A stretch of 20,923 nt of DNA from Fragilaria radians (lineage: Eukaryota > Bacillariophyta > Fragilariophyceae > Fragilariales > Fragilariaceae). Where the stretch lies: positions 1-20,923 of the forward strand of contig CAAAJI010000143.1 of assembly GCA_900642245.1 (NCBI GenBank), read 5' to 3'. Positions 9,543-17,804 of this stretch are shown piece after piece. How positions within the stretch are numbered: the first letter of the stretch is position 1; each line of letters begins with the position of its first letter. The notes below the pieces were generated by a model. It was not told where the DNA came from. It saw nothing but the letters and a program-made list of their open reading frames with translations, and made no database searches. The position numbers and the translations under genes were made by a program.

Positions 9543-10126
9543 TGACATACCTTGAGTTAAGTCCATAAGATAATACCTAACGCTATAGGTTGTAAGCAAT
9601 ACAGTCTAATAATACTATGATAAATTACTAAGGCTAAGAGATGTGTGTGTGTACCGATACTAGAGACGCCCAAAGTTATCGTTAGTACATAGAAAATAAT
9701 AGTAGAAGTAATATTCTTGTATTTACGTATCTAAAACTAGAATAGGTCACATAAGTAACCATTCTTTCTATACCTTCCACAAATTCAATTAAGACATAGT
9801 CTTATATGAATTTAGTGATGCTTAATATTGCTTATAAATGAATAAGATCATTTCAATATCTTTTCAGAACCGTCATATAAATACGGTAAGGATGACTACT
9901 ACAGATTCCTAAGTAACAAACAGGAATCTATCAAGATTCACGGTTGATGGATCTAAGATGTGAATCTAAGATCACAAAGTCTAGAAGTGATGAATCTAAC
10001 ACGTAAGCTAAAGAGACTACGTGGTCAAGGAAACACATTGCAATTGATTCACAAGTGATCTAAGATAAAAGTAACTTTTAGATCATAGTGTACAATTTGT
10101 ATAAACTCTTAGAGCAGCTTAAAGCA
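9543..10126 (+). mobile_element. solo LTR of an LTR retrotransposon (584 bp)
   Basis: The insert begins TGACATACC, ends TTAAAGCA, carries the canonical TG..CA ends and is flanked by a 5-bp duplication GCCAT. Copy 1 of repeat X shows the site before insertion. There is no internal coding region, so it is a solo LTR left by recombination between the two LTRs of a full element, or a small non-autonomous element. A TATAAATA box lies at 9876-9883 on the plus strand, which suggests plus orientation. Several short repeats of the type gaatctaaga / gatctaagat occur at 9940-10080. Superfamily cannot be told from an LTR alone; Ty1/copia is plausible since 5-bp duplications and copia elements are common in diatoms. 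Confidence 0.8.
9876..9883 (+). promoter_or_regulatory. TATA box candidate inside the solo LTR
   Basis: TATAAATA sits in the middle of the LTR, where retrotransposon promoters usually lie (U3). It supports plus orientation of the element. No transcription evidence is available. Confidence 0.45.
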
Positions 10127-10131
10127 GCCAT
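10127..10131. repeat. target-site duplication, right (GCCAT)
   Basis: Second copy of the five bases that precede the LTR at 9538-9542. Confidence 0.85.
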
Positions 10132-10199
10132 TATTCTTTTCAGTTGTTGTTGTTTAGATGTGCGAATATAGATGATATCTTCATCATCTATATTTGCAT

Positions 10200-10870
10200 G
10201 TCATCTTCAGGACATTTATGTGCTTGTTTCTCTTCTTTAATTGTGTTCCATTTGCTTACATCCTTTCATCATCTGTGAAGTAAAAACCCTTAAGGACAGG
10301 TAGCTCATTTGCAATATATCCTTAGTCAGTGAGGTAATGCTATCTTTATGGTTATTGAAAAACTACAAACCGTGTAATGACACACTTTGTTTATTTGCCA
10401 ACATTCATCATGTTTTCATGTTATCCCATTTAAATATTTCTGAATTTCAACTTTTCACCACTGCAAATGCTTCTATATGTCTGTATGTAGTTGTCCTGAT
10501 ATTTGATGGCATTGTCACATTGTTTGAGTCTTTATTGACTCCCTGAAGCACTTGTTTGTGCTATTGATTCACCTTTCAGTTACTCTTCTCCACTTCCTGA
10601 ATTATGATTGCAACGTCTATCTTTCTTGCAAAAATTGCATTGTACGCTCATTGTATTCTATCATCCTGAGACTAGAGCTGTGATCTTGTCATGTACAATC
10701 TATCCTTTTAAATCTAACATTTTTTCTGCACATTTGGATCTTTTGAACAAACTTTGTGGTGATTGAATTCTTATGCAGAAACAGGTTGCGCTCCTTAAAT
10801 TCACCATGCAATGGTTGCTGGATCACCCGCAATGCTATGCTAAATATCTTCTTGGTAGGTGAGCACTTCC
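10200..10870 (-). pseudogene. relic Y, copy 1 (heavily decayed)
   Basis: Homologous over about 650 bp to 14330-14960. The better copy shows a minus-strand protein frame. Here the same region reads with several stops: near 10500-10660 on the minus strand, pieces matching Glu-Glu-x-Leu-Lys and Gln-Leu-x-Thr-Asp can be aligned but are interrupted. It lies just downstream of HSF paralogue 2 on the same strand. Family unknown; possibly coiled-coil. Confidence 0.45.
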
Positions 10871-11134
10871 CACGCCGACTTCTTCCACCCCAAGATGAAT
10901 CTTCTTGTAGTCATGTAGATTGGCTTATTGCCTAGAATTAGAATATTTTTGGACTATTTGTTCTATTTATACTTTTTCCCCCTATTAATATTCCTAACAT
11001 TAGGAAATGTAAAGACTTACTCATTGTTCTTTCAATGGATCGATTCTTTTGAAATATACGAGTTCATCATCGACGGAACAAGTTTCAAGTTTTACTTTAT
11101 GAGAAGTGTAGAATGTTGCTTCATTGGGTTATTA

Positions 11135-12183
11135 CTACGCATTAATATTGCTTCCCCCTTGTAACATTAGTTTGGAAGGTAAAACAGAAGGATTGATTTT
11201 GAGGATGGCATTATCGATTGCATCCAATATTGGTTTGGCAGACATACTAGATGCTTCACTTTGTGCCATCATCTGTTGCATTAGGATGAATTCGCTTCGA
11301 TTTTGACTGACAATGGCATCATAGAGACTTCTTTCCCTTATATGTGGTTGTGTAATGGTTGTATCGTACGGTGATATCATGGCTCGCTGGATGGATTCAT
11401 TTTCAATTCTTTGTAGCTGAATCCGTTGTCTTAGAATATGTTCCATTTGAAGTTTCCTTTGCATATCCACAACAGGATTGGATATTCCTTGTATCAGTGT
11501 GGTAGGTAAACGCATCCCAAATGGTAGGAGAGGTGGGTTGATAGTATTACCCAAGTTTAGGGGTTTGAGTGCCATGTTTTCTGGAGATGGCGTGGGAAAC
11601 GATGGAGATTTGTGAGTATCAGGATTCAATTGTGCTGTTACTTCGGATTGCTTGGCTTGAAGCATATGCTGACATTTCATGTGGAGGCAGCGATATGGAT
11701 AATCGCGATGGAATAACTTGTGAAAGTATGAACCGATTTCAGGACCCCGAGCTATTCGAATGAATCCCCATCGATTCAGCTTTCGAGTGAAGGAGGTAAA
11801 CTTGGTTTGCTTGAAATATTTGGGGAGTACCTCTGCCAAAAATTTCTTTTTCTTGTAGATGACGAAGGCTGAACCGCTGGGTATCCAAGAAAGGACGTCA
11901 CCATGCTCTTCACAGGAGAGGATTTCCATCATCTAGAAAAGGAATAAAAAAAGAGAATATAAATATCATTTAGTGGAAATTCATCAAGACATGTCAAAAA
12001 TGAGTACACGAAGAAAAAGTCAAACATGTATTTAGGTAACACATTGAAAGCGGAGGAATAGCAGAAACGAACAAAACAAAGATCTCTTTTCTACCATCAA
12101 CGTACACGTTGGGGGAATGTAATAGTCGTTTCTTCGTTTGTCATTTCAAGAGAGGTTGCATTGATTTCTCTCCGATTGTTCAT
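11135..12183 (-). CDS. heat shock factor-type DNA-binding protein, paralogue 2 (2 exons)
   Basis: Coding exons: 12183-12106 (26 codons) and 11932-11135 (265 codons plus TAG), giving 291 residues. The intron 12105-11933 is 173 bp, phase 0, GTACGT to TTTTCTAG, in the same place as in paralogue 1. The HSF domain (residues about 22-110), with VLPKYFKQTKFTSF and RKLNRWGF, is almost unchanged from paralogue 1; substitutions fall mainly in exon 1, the linker and the tail. The start ATG at 12183 is shared with paralogue 1 (Met-Asn-Asn-Arg). The C-terminus differs: relative to paralogue 1 a net loss of 44 bp near 11177-11182 shifts the frame after Asn-Pro-Ser-Val, so the protein ends in a new tail of about 14 residues that reads through the old stop (still present out of frame) into the former 3' UTR. 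Function by family: sequence-specific nuclear transcription factor. Likely expressed, given the preserved frame. Confidence 0.85.
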
Positions 12184-12388
12184 CGTTGCTAATGAATTAC
12201 TAGTTAATAGATACAAATGTTGTTACTGTAAATAATGGTTAGGATATAAAAGCTTTTTGCAATGTTGGAATTGTCGCAGCCTCGCACACTAACAGAATTC
12301 CCCTAAGGCGTTTGAGGACATTTACATTTTCTGTCATCCCCCTAATTCGACTTCATGCTGTCAAGATGTATATTTAGGAATACATATA

Positions 12389-12413
12389 GTGATTCGTTCG
12401 CGCCCTTTTTGCA
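12389..12413. promoter_or_regulatory. conserved upstream block of HSF paralogue 2
   Basis: Identical in 25 of 25 bases to 6247-6271, with a ttcgttcgcgccc core, while the surrounding 200 bp has many indels. Just beside it a second shared block, gctgtcaagatgtata, occurs in both copies. Candidate promoter element for the HSF gene. Confidence 0.4.
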
Positions 12414-13340
12414 AGTCATCGATCTGTAAGTCGCTACCCTGTCGCAGACATTTCAAATGAGGAAATTCTGTTAATCTAGTTGCTCTACGCGACAGAACTA
12501 TATTGTCCTATAGCGTTAAATCTTGAATTTATATACAAAACCTATTATGAGAAACAAATATGAAATTTCACTGTTTCGACGGAGCCGTACAAGTAAGTAC
12601 CTTATATCATGGGGACGAAAATGAGACTACGACAGAGACAAATCGTGAACCCACGAAAAAAATAGCGAGTCAAAGATACGCGTCACGCTATAGGAACCCC
12701 GAAAATACTCGAATTGTACCAACTCGATCCCACTAAAAAAAAGTACGGAATTCCATCAAAAAAGAATGGATCACATTGTTTTATAAAAAACTGAGGGGGC
12801 TTCATGACGTCTGTGATGCAATTGTCAACATCAGAAACTACATTAAACCATATTTTATCTCCAGGGACAAAAATGCTTCTGAATAAAACTAAGGGTTGTA
12901 TTGAAGTACAAGTGCTAGAAGTAAGTGGCAAGAGAATAACATACATTCTTGGTGACAAACAACAAAGAGTGAATTTGAAGTGATTACAGTGCTTCGTGAA
13001 TCGAAAGTTGATTCCAAAGAAATGTCTTATTCAGTTAAGAGATAGGTATAAATCTCTTTTTTCTATTGTGATTGAAATAGCTAGTTACTATCTCTTCCTA
13101 AAGTAAAATACTAGTGACTTCTTCTAAGGACAAATTAATTGCCGATGCAGTTATCAAATCTTTATGGTGGCATTCAACTAGCTGTTGCGAAGGAAGTCAC
13201 CTTGGTGTTTTCTTTTCCTTTACCAAAGAGTTAGTATGTCCATGTGTCTTGTTCAAGTATTAAAAAAAATAGGATACTAGGTGACATGCCATGCATGACT
13301 GTTTTCAAGCACTGACTTCAATGACAGATTACAATAAAAA
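12414..13340 (+). pseudogene. relic R, copy C (divergent from HSF paralogue 2)
   Basis: Third copy of the decayed gene, in the same head-to-head arrangement with HSF as copy A. The opening acidic Thr-rich frame is present near 12612. Later protein-like frames are 12737-12886 (49 codons, with Asp-Ala-Ile-Val-Asn-Ile-Arg matching copy B), then shifted by one base 12861-12983 (40 codons, with Asn-Lys-Thr-Lys-Gly-Cys and Gly-Lys-Arg-Ile-Thr-Tyr-Ile-Leu-Gly-Asp-Lys), then a further piece at about 12990-13106. So the 3' half is better kept here than in A or B, while the 5' half is worse. The last recognisable homology, cttcgaagcactggcttgaa in A and B, appears as a diverged match near 13295. Family unknown. 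Confidence 0.55.
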
Positions 13341-13900
13341 CTGACGCGGAATTAACTTGATTAAGCCATGCACGTTGTATTTGTGCTTCTATGAAAGACG
13401 TCACTCAGGCTACTGCGCATTTTCAAAATTTGGAATAAAGTTCTTCATTCATTATGAGAGTTAAACTGCTGATAATGACATTTTGGGATTGCAACCTTGG
13501 ACACGCGTTAATTCATTTGGAGCTGATACGTTGCATTAAAATAGAAACATTTTCCTGTGTCTGGGCTGCTGTTTTAGAGACTATAAGTGCCTCCTTAACA
13601 TTGAATTTGCAATTTTATAGGCTATGCTATCCTACTACATTTCAGTTAGAATATGAATAAATTTTCATGGAACCACTTTGAAATGAGATATAGGTGGCAG
13701 TTTAAGTACCTGAATCTCTGTGGCAGACGCAAGTTGCTCTAAGGGGAGTGGGTTCATGAAATTTCTGATTGTGTCGTATTGGTTTTATCTTCTATGTATA
13801 CTTCTTGTCACCTGTTGACTCATCGTTGATTTAATCAATGATACGGCGGAATACTTAAGAGAAATTATGAGCAAGAGATGTATCAAAATCATCATGTGAG
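13341..13900. other. no supported gene
   Basis: AT-rich sequence between relic R copy C and the copia-like remnant. One 68-codon plus-strand frame (13454-13660) exists, but it has no recognisable motif, no paralogue in the window and no supporting splice or promoter signal. Confidence 0.35.
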
Positions 13901-13914
13901 ATGTAGGATGTTCT

Positions 13915-14176
13915 TGGATGCTGGTCGGAGTCCCTGTTATCATTAGAATCAAGGCTTTACGTTTTTCACGACTCCTTCATGTTAAATACCTCTGAAACGG
14001 TGCATAATGAAGCAGAATACTATGCGTTTATCTTAAGTTTCACCTTTAACGAGCTATTTTATTTGACAAGGCTGCAAGAGACAATTCTTTGTAAGTTTCG
14101 CTACATTGTCGAGGATTGTGCTGTCCCCTCAATAGCTGATGCTATTATGCAAAGGATCATTACGAAAATGAAATAG
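13915..14176 (+). mobile_element. probable Ty1/copia RNase H remnant
   Basis: The frame 13979-14176 contains Asn-Glu-Ala-Glu-Tyr-Tyr-Ala-Phe, then Asn-Glu-Leu-Phe-Tyr-Leu-Thr-Arg-Leu, a Glu-Asp, Ile-Ala-Asp-Ala-Ile, and Ile-Thr-Lys-Met near its end. This order and spacing match the end of copia RNase H (S-T-x-E-A-E-Y-x-A, E-x-x-W-L-x-x-L, E-D-N-x-x-A, R-T-K-H-I). Just upstream, in another frame (about 13918-13990), a Leu-Asp-Ala-Gly and a Gly-Phe-Thr-Phe-Phe resemble the D-A-D-W-A-G and G-F-T-x-F-L parts that precede it. Key residues are changed, so it is dead. No LTR or reverse transcriptase is visible nearby. Confidence 0.5.
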
Positions 14177-14329
14177 GTTGAGATAGGTGCCATTTTTGTA
14201 GATATTAATATTTAGAATATCAAATTCTCATTTCGTATATATAAAAATCAATCTTCAAGAGCTTTTTTAATCGGATATTGCCGGCTCATTATTCTATGCA
14301 GTATGCTGAAGGAAATGCAGGGGAGATCA

Positions 14330-14960
14330 TTTCTTCAGGAGGGCATTTATGTATTTGCTTCTCATTTTCAATTTTGTTCCCTTTGTTTTACATCCTTTCA
14401 ACATTTGTGAATGAAAAAAACCGTATAGACAGGTGGCTCTTTTGCAATGTATTCATTTACAATGAGTTTAATATGTATCTTTATCAAGTATTGAACAACT
14501 TTGCTCATCAGCTACATCAGGTTTCCATGTAATCCCATTTTAAAATTTCTTCATGTAATCGTTTCCACCAGTTCAAATGCTTCTTACTGTCTGTATATAG
14601 CTGTCCAATTGTCACACCTTCCAAGTCTTGATGAATTCCTGTTTGTACAATTGATCCATCTTTCAGTGACTCTTCAAAGATCTACTTCATACGTTATGAT
14701 TGTAATTTCCACCTTTTCTGCAATAATTGCATAGTGTTCTCATTCTATTTTTTGAAATTCTGATTCAAGCTTTGTGTTCTTGACATGTACAATGCGTCGA
14801 TGCAAATCTAAAGTTGTTTCTACACTTTCTTTTGGTCAAGCTTCGTGGTGATTGGTTTTGTCAAGGTGTACTAACAGGTTGAACTCCTTTAATTTAACAA
14901 GTCAGAATGGAAGACGTTACCTTATTGGAGGTGCGTTGTTTATGACAATAAGTTTAGTAC
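14330..14960 (-). pseudogene. relic Y, copy 2 (better preserved)
   Basis: The minus-strand frame 14681-14517 is open for 54 codons and reads as a charged, helix-prone protein with His-Leu-Asn-Trp-Trp-Lys-Arg-Leu-His-Glu-Glu, ending in TGA. Just upstream, after one frame change, about 60 further codons (roughly 14850-14685), broken by one internal TGA, continue in the same style, with Leu-Glu-Ser-Glu-Phe-Gln-Lys-Ile-Glu and an Ala-Glu-Lys-Val-Glu stretch. Together this suggests a former coiled-coil-like protein of more than 110 residues. It lies just before the uL29m gene on the other strand. No family recognised. Confidence 0.45.
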
Positions 14961-14995
14961 AGTACAGGTGTCGGTAAGATAAATCGCATCCAAAA

Positions 14996-15016
14996 ATGAA
15001 ATGTGGTGGTCGATGA
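14996..15016 (+). promoter_or_regulatory. short upstream ORF overlapping the uL29m start
   Basis: ATG at 14996-14998 opens a six-codon frame ending in TGA at 15014-15016. It overlaps the uL29m ATG at 15001 in a different frame, and its stop overlaps the second in-frame ATG at 15013 as ATGA. If the transcript leader includes it, it would require leaky scanning or reinitiation. Confidence 0.35.
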
Positions 15017-15801
15017 AGAATCCTATTTCCATCATGAAATACATCCCAATGGGATCAACTCGTAAGATAGGATCATCACCATCTATATCCTATTTCGCCA
15101 ATCGTTGGTCATCATCTGCTTGCACTATCTATGGAGGAGGAACATCCTTAACGACAGCATTAAAGACATCCTTATCGCCACCAACTGTCACAACGTCATC
15201 ATCATTCGTATCAAAGGTGATTCGTTCTTGGTTTTCCACTACGACTACGACGACTACGACTCCAAGTCGTATTGGTCTAGATGCCTTTCGAGATGCTATT
15301 CCTCGTGACATACGAATGCGTGAACGTGTTGGACGATCCTGGAGTGCGACAGAATTAAGAAGGAAATCTTATGATGATTGTCAAAAGTTATGGTAAGTTT
15401 GACATGGATATACATTCGTATAACACTTGGATAGAACAAAGAGTGAATTGTTTATGACGATGCATTTAGATATATTCAATCGCTATTGACTAATCATGAT
15501 TCTTCCCTCTCTTCTTCTGAAATATACCTAATGCATGTTCCTCTTACTGTTTAGGCATGTTTTGTATAAGGAACGGAATATGCTCTTGACAGAAATTCAT
15601 CTTTCTAGATTAAACAATTTACGTATGCCACAACCCGATCGATTGCAAAAGGTTAAGAAAAGTATGGGAGCGATACGTCATGTCTTGGGAGAACGTAAAC
15701 GTGCCAAAATTGCTGCATTCCTTGAAGCACGACAACGTCTTCAAGACGAAGCAGCTGCAGCCGAGGGAACGGAGGATGTTGAGAATCAACCAAAGGAATG
15801 A
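15001..15801 (+). CDS. MRPL47: mitochondrial large-subunit ribosomal protein uL29m (MRP-L47 family)
   Basis: Exons 15001-15392 and 15555-15801, 212 residues. The intron 15393-15554 (162 bp, phase 2) runs GTAAGT to TGTTTAG and splits a Trp codon inside the conserved core. The first 85 or so residues are Ser/Thr/Arg/Lys-rich with few acids, as expected of a mitochondrial presequence, and include a run of eight Thr encoded by an ac(g/t)-type repeat at 15238-15262. The core has the family signature: Gly-Leu-Asp-Ala-Phe, then GRSWSATELRRKSYDDCQKL, and across the intron Trp-His-Val-Leu-Tyr-Lys-Glu-Arg-Asn-Met-Leu-Leu-Thr-Glu. A basic helix and an acidic Ala/Glu-rich tail follow. The protein sits near the polypeptide exit of the mitochondrial ribosome. 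Met at 15013 is an alternative start. Confidence 0.92.
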
Positions 15802-16353
15802 ATCCTATTACCCCTCTTCCTCCATGCAGGATGGAATTAAAGTAATATTCCTATTAGAGTAGGAAGAGGTTACATTTTCAATAATATATTCACATGCATG
15901 TAGGTATTAATTTTAGTGTTGCAGAATTCCAAAGTCTGCTGTAGCAAAGTAACCTATTGGATTAGCTTAGATTAATGAATTGCGAATAAAAACCATTGAG
16001 AAAATGAAATATTTGCAACTGTGAATTGTAGAGTAATAACGCAAGGCAGCATTTATTTAGTGTGAGAGAGATTATCCTTTTCATGAAATCGCAAAATTCT
16101 AGAATGGTTTCATTGAAACGCATCACAGAAACAACATTTTGGAACATTACCAGAGAACATGCCTATAACATTAAATATTGTGTCTCTCCTTTTTAAACGT
16201 CATCATACTTTGGATGCACCTGATTATTGCTACATATCCGAGATGCATTCTAGCACAAACATTTCTTTCCATCTAACCATGTTTCCTCATTAGCACAGCT
16301 ATCCTTTTTGACTCTTTTGTCTCTCACCGCGTATAGTTTGCTGAAAATTACAC
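15802..16353. other. convergent intergenic spacer
   Basis: This lies between the 3' ends of uL29m (plus) and the coiled-coil gene (minus) and must hold both 3' UTRs and terminators. A 61-codon minus frame at 15962-16147 has no recognisable content. If the coiled-coil gene were spliced at its end (see that entry), a last exon could lie here, but I cannot place an acceptor with confidence. Confidence 0.4.
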
Positions 16354-17715
16354 CTACCTCCACTGAGATATATCGAAATACCGAACTTTCCTCCAAAGCT
16401 GCAACAGACGGTGTTTGGTAGCACTGAAATTCCATGTCTTGATAGTTTGGTCCTGGATTGTTGTCGTACGCAATTGCATTGGAAGGCGATTCATTTCAAG
16501 TTCATACTTCTTTTTTTGAAATTCCATTTGTTCTTGAAAGTCTTGTTCTTGTTGACGTAGTCGTTGTTGTTGATATGCTACCTGCTTGGTATTTTTCACA
16601 GTGTGAGAGACTTGTTCTTCCAATAGATTTTTTTCCAAAGTCTGTATAGTATTTTGTAATCTTTGAATTTCCGCCATGTACTGGTGTTGATCTTGTTGTT
16701 GTTGTTCTTCTTGTTGTGAATGATGTTGTTCTTCCTTTTCTCCTTGTTGAAGTTCATACTCTCCTGCTTGTTGAAGTTCATACCTTAATTCTTGTTCACG
16801 TTTCTCTGCAGCTTCCACAGCAGCAGAAGCAATGAGAATCGTTTCTTGTCGCATAATTTCGGCTTGTTGAGCCAGTCGCGACGCCTCTTGGTATTGTTGC
16901 TCAAGTTCTTCCATACTCTTGCCAGTTTGAATTGCGTCGTCTTCTTTTTTCTTATTCTCCTGAAGTAAAAGTTGATTACGGTCATAAAGACTTTGTAATT
17001 CCTCTTCTTTTTTTATGAGTGACATTTGTAGACCTTTCCAATCTTTCTTTGTATTTTTCAATTCCTGATTCAATCGTTGTATTTCGTGATTATTATCAAA
17101 AATCTTTTGCTCCATTTCCTTAATTACTATATCCTTTTGAGAGAGTGTAGAGGCAATTTCTTCTCCCTTACGATGAACATCGGACTGAAGTTGTTGAATT
17201 GTCTGTGTCTTTTGTTGAATGATTACATCACTCTGCCGCTTTACTTGTACTAACTTATCTTTCCAAAGATTTAATTCATCTTGTTTGGCCAAATTCAAAT
17301 CATCAATGTCCTTCTGAGATTTCAGTTTTAGGCGTTTAATCACATCTTGTAGGACAAGTGCTTTTGCTTGTAATTTCTGGATTTCTTGTACCTTACCTTG
17401 AAGTGTATGTTGCAACAACTCTGAGCGATTTCGATATCGTTCTAAATCTTGAATATCAGTTGTCTTGGATTGTTGCAGTGTCATGTTCTGAGTATCTTTA
17501 GCATGGTTGTTACGATTATCCTCAAAATTATCCACATCTAATCTCACGTCGCGATGAATCTCCAAGAGAGTTCGATGAAAGGGGTTTGATAGAAAAACTA
17601 CTTTTTTGCTTCGCAATGATTCGAAAGGTATATTTGAGAATGCCCATACTATTGTGTAAGTTCTAAAGTGGGGAATGACTATGACATGCAGAATGAAAAA
17701 AATTCGAGAAATCAT
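16354..17715 (-). CDS. long coiled-coil protein with signal/plastid-type N-terminus
   Basis: Single open frame of 453 codons, ATG at 17713-17715 in a good context (ACAACAAATG), TAG at 16354-16356. Residues 1-25 are hydrophobic with an early Arg, then Val-Trp-Ala-Phe-Ser; an Ala-Phe junction after a signal peptide, followed by a Ser/Arg/Lys-rich stretch, is the pattern of diatom plastid-targeting presequences (ASAFAP-type). Residues about 80-425 are almost pure coiled coil, rich in Gln, Glu, Lys and Leu, with a Gln/Glu/His-rich patch around 330-350 encoded by ttg/ttc repeats. The C-terminus is more basic with Trp-Arg. No enzyme domain is visible; a structural or tethering role is an inference. 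The stop overlaps a possible splice donor (GTAGGT at 16357-16352), so the last residues may be replaced by a further exon. Confidence 0.75.
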   Translation of the reverse strand: MISRIFFILHVIVIPHFRTYTIVWAFSNIPFESLRSKKVVFLSNPFHRTLLEIHRDVRLDVDNFEDNRNNHAKDTQNMTLQQSKTTDIQDLERYRNRSELLQHTLQGKVQEIQKLQAKALVLQDVIKRLKLKSQKDIDDLNLAKQDELNLWKDKLVQVKRQSDVIIQQKTQTIQQLQSDVHRKGEEIASTLSQKDIVIKEMEQKIFDNNHEIQRLNQELKNTKKDWKGLQMSLIKKEEELQSLYDRNQLLLQENKKKEDDAIQTGKSMEELEQQYQEASRLAQQAEIMRQETILIASAAVEAAEKREQELRYELQQAGEYELQQGEKEEQHHSQQEEQQQQDQHQYMAEIQRLQNTIQTLEKNLLEEQVSHTVKNTKQVAYQQQRLRQQEQDFQEQMEFQKKKYELEMNRLPMQLRTTTIQDQTIKTWNFSATKHRLLQLWRKVRYFDISQWR

Positions 17716-17804
17716 TTGTTGTTGTCATGAATTTCTTTGTTATTTTCGGTGTCAAGAAAAAACGAACAAAAGGTGGTAAAAAGAGTTTGCGTAAACAAAT
17801 TTGT

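Larger units (their letters stand above)
9215..10200. repeat. repeat X, copy 2 (split by a solo LTR)
   Basis: The outer parts 9215-9542 and 10127-10200 match 4246-4650 in order. The middle is a foreign 584-bp insertion. Shared blocks include catgaaacacatgtgattta and tcatcatctatatttgcatg (copy 1 has one mismatch). Confidence 0.8.

Noticed and set aside
10337..10546. Plus-strand frame of 69 codons (similarly 14278-14734 frames)
   Set aside because: Antisense to relic Y; the residues are hydrophobic noise, and the aligned copies do not keep the same plus frame.
12683..12958. 91-codon minus-strand frame
   Set aside because: It lies antisense to relic R copy C, where the plus strand carries the protein-like frames shared with copies A and B. 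No counterpart on the minus strand of A or B is conserved.
14700..14760. Cys-x2-Cys-like zinc knuckle on the minus strand of relic Y
   Set aside because: A Cys-Asn-(Phe/Tyr)-Cys reading appears in both Y copies, but in a different frame from the longer helical reading and without the His-x4-Cys remainder, so it is probably coincidental.
15129..15311. Minus and plus frames overlapping uL29m exon 1
   Set aside because: Shadows of the Thr repeat and conserved core of the ribosomal protein gene.
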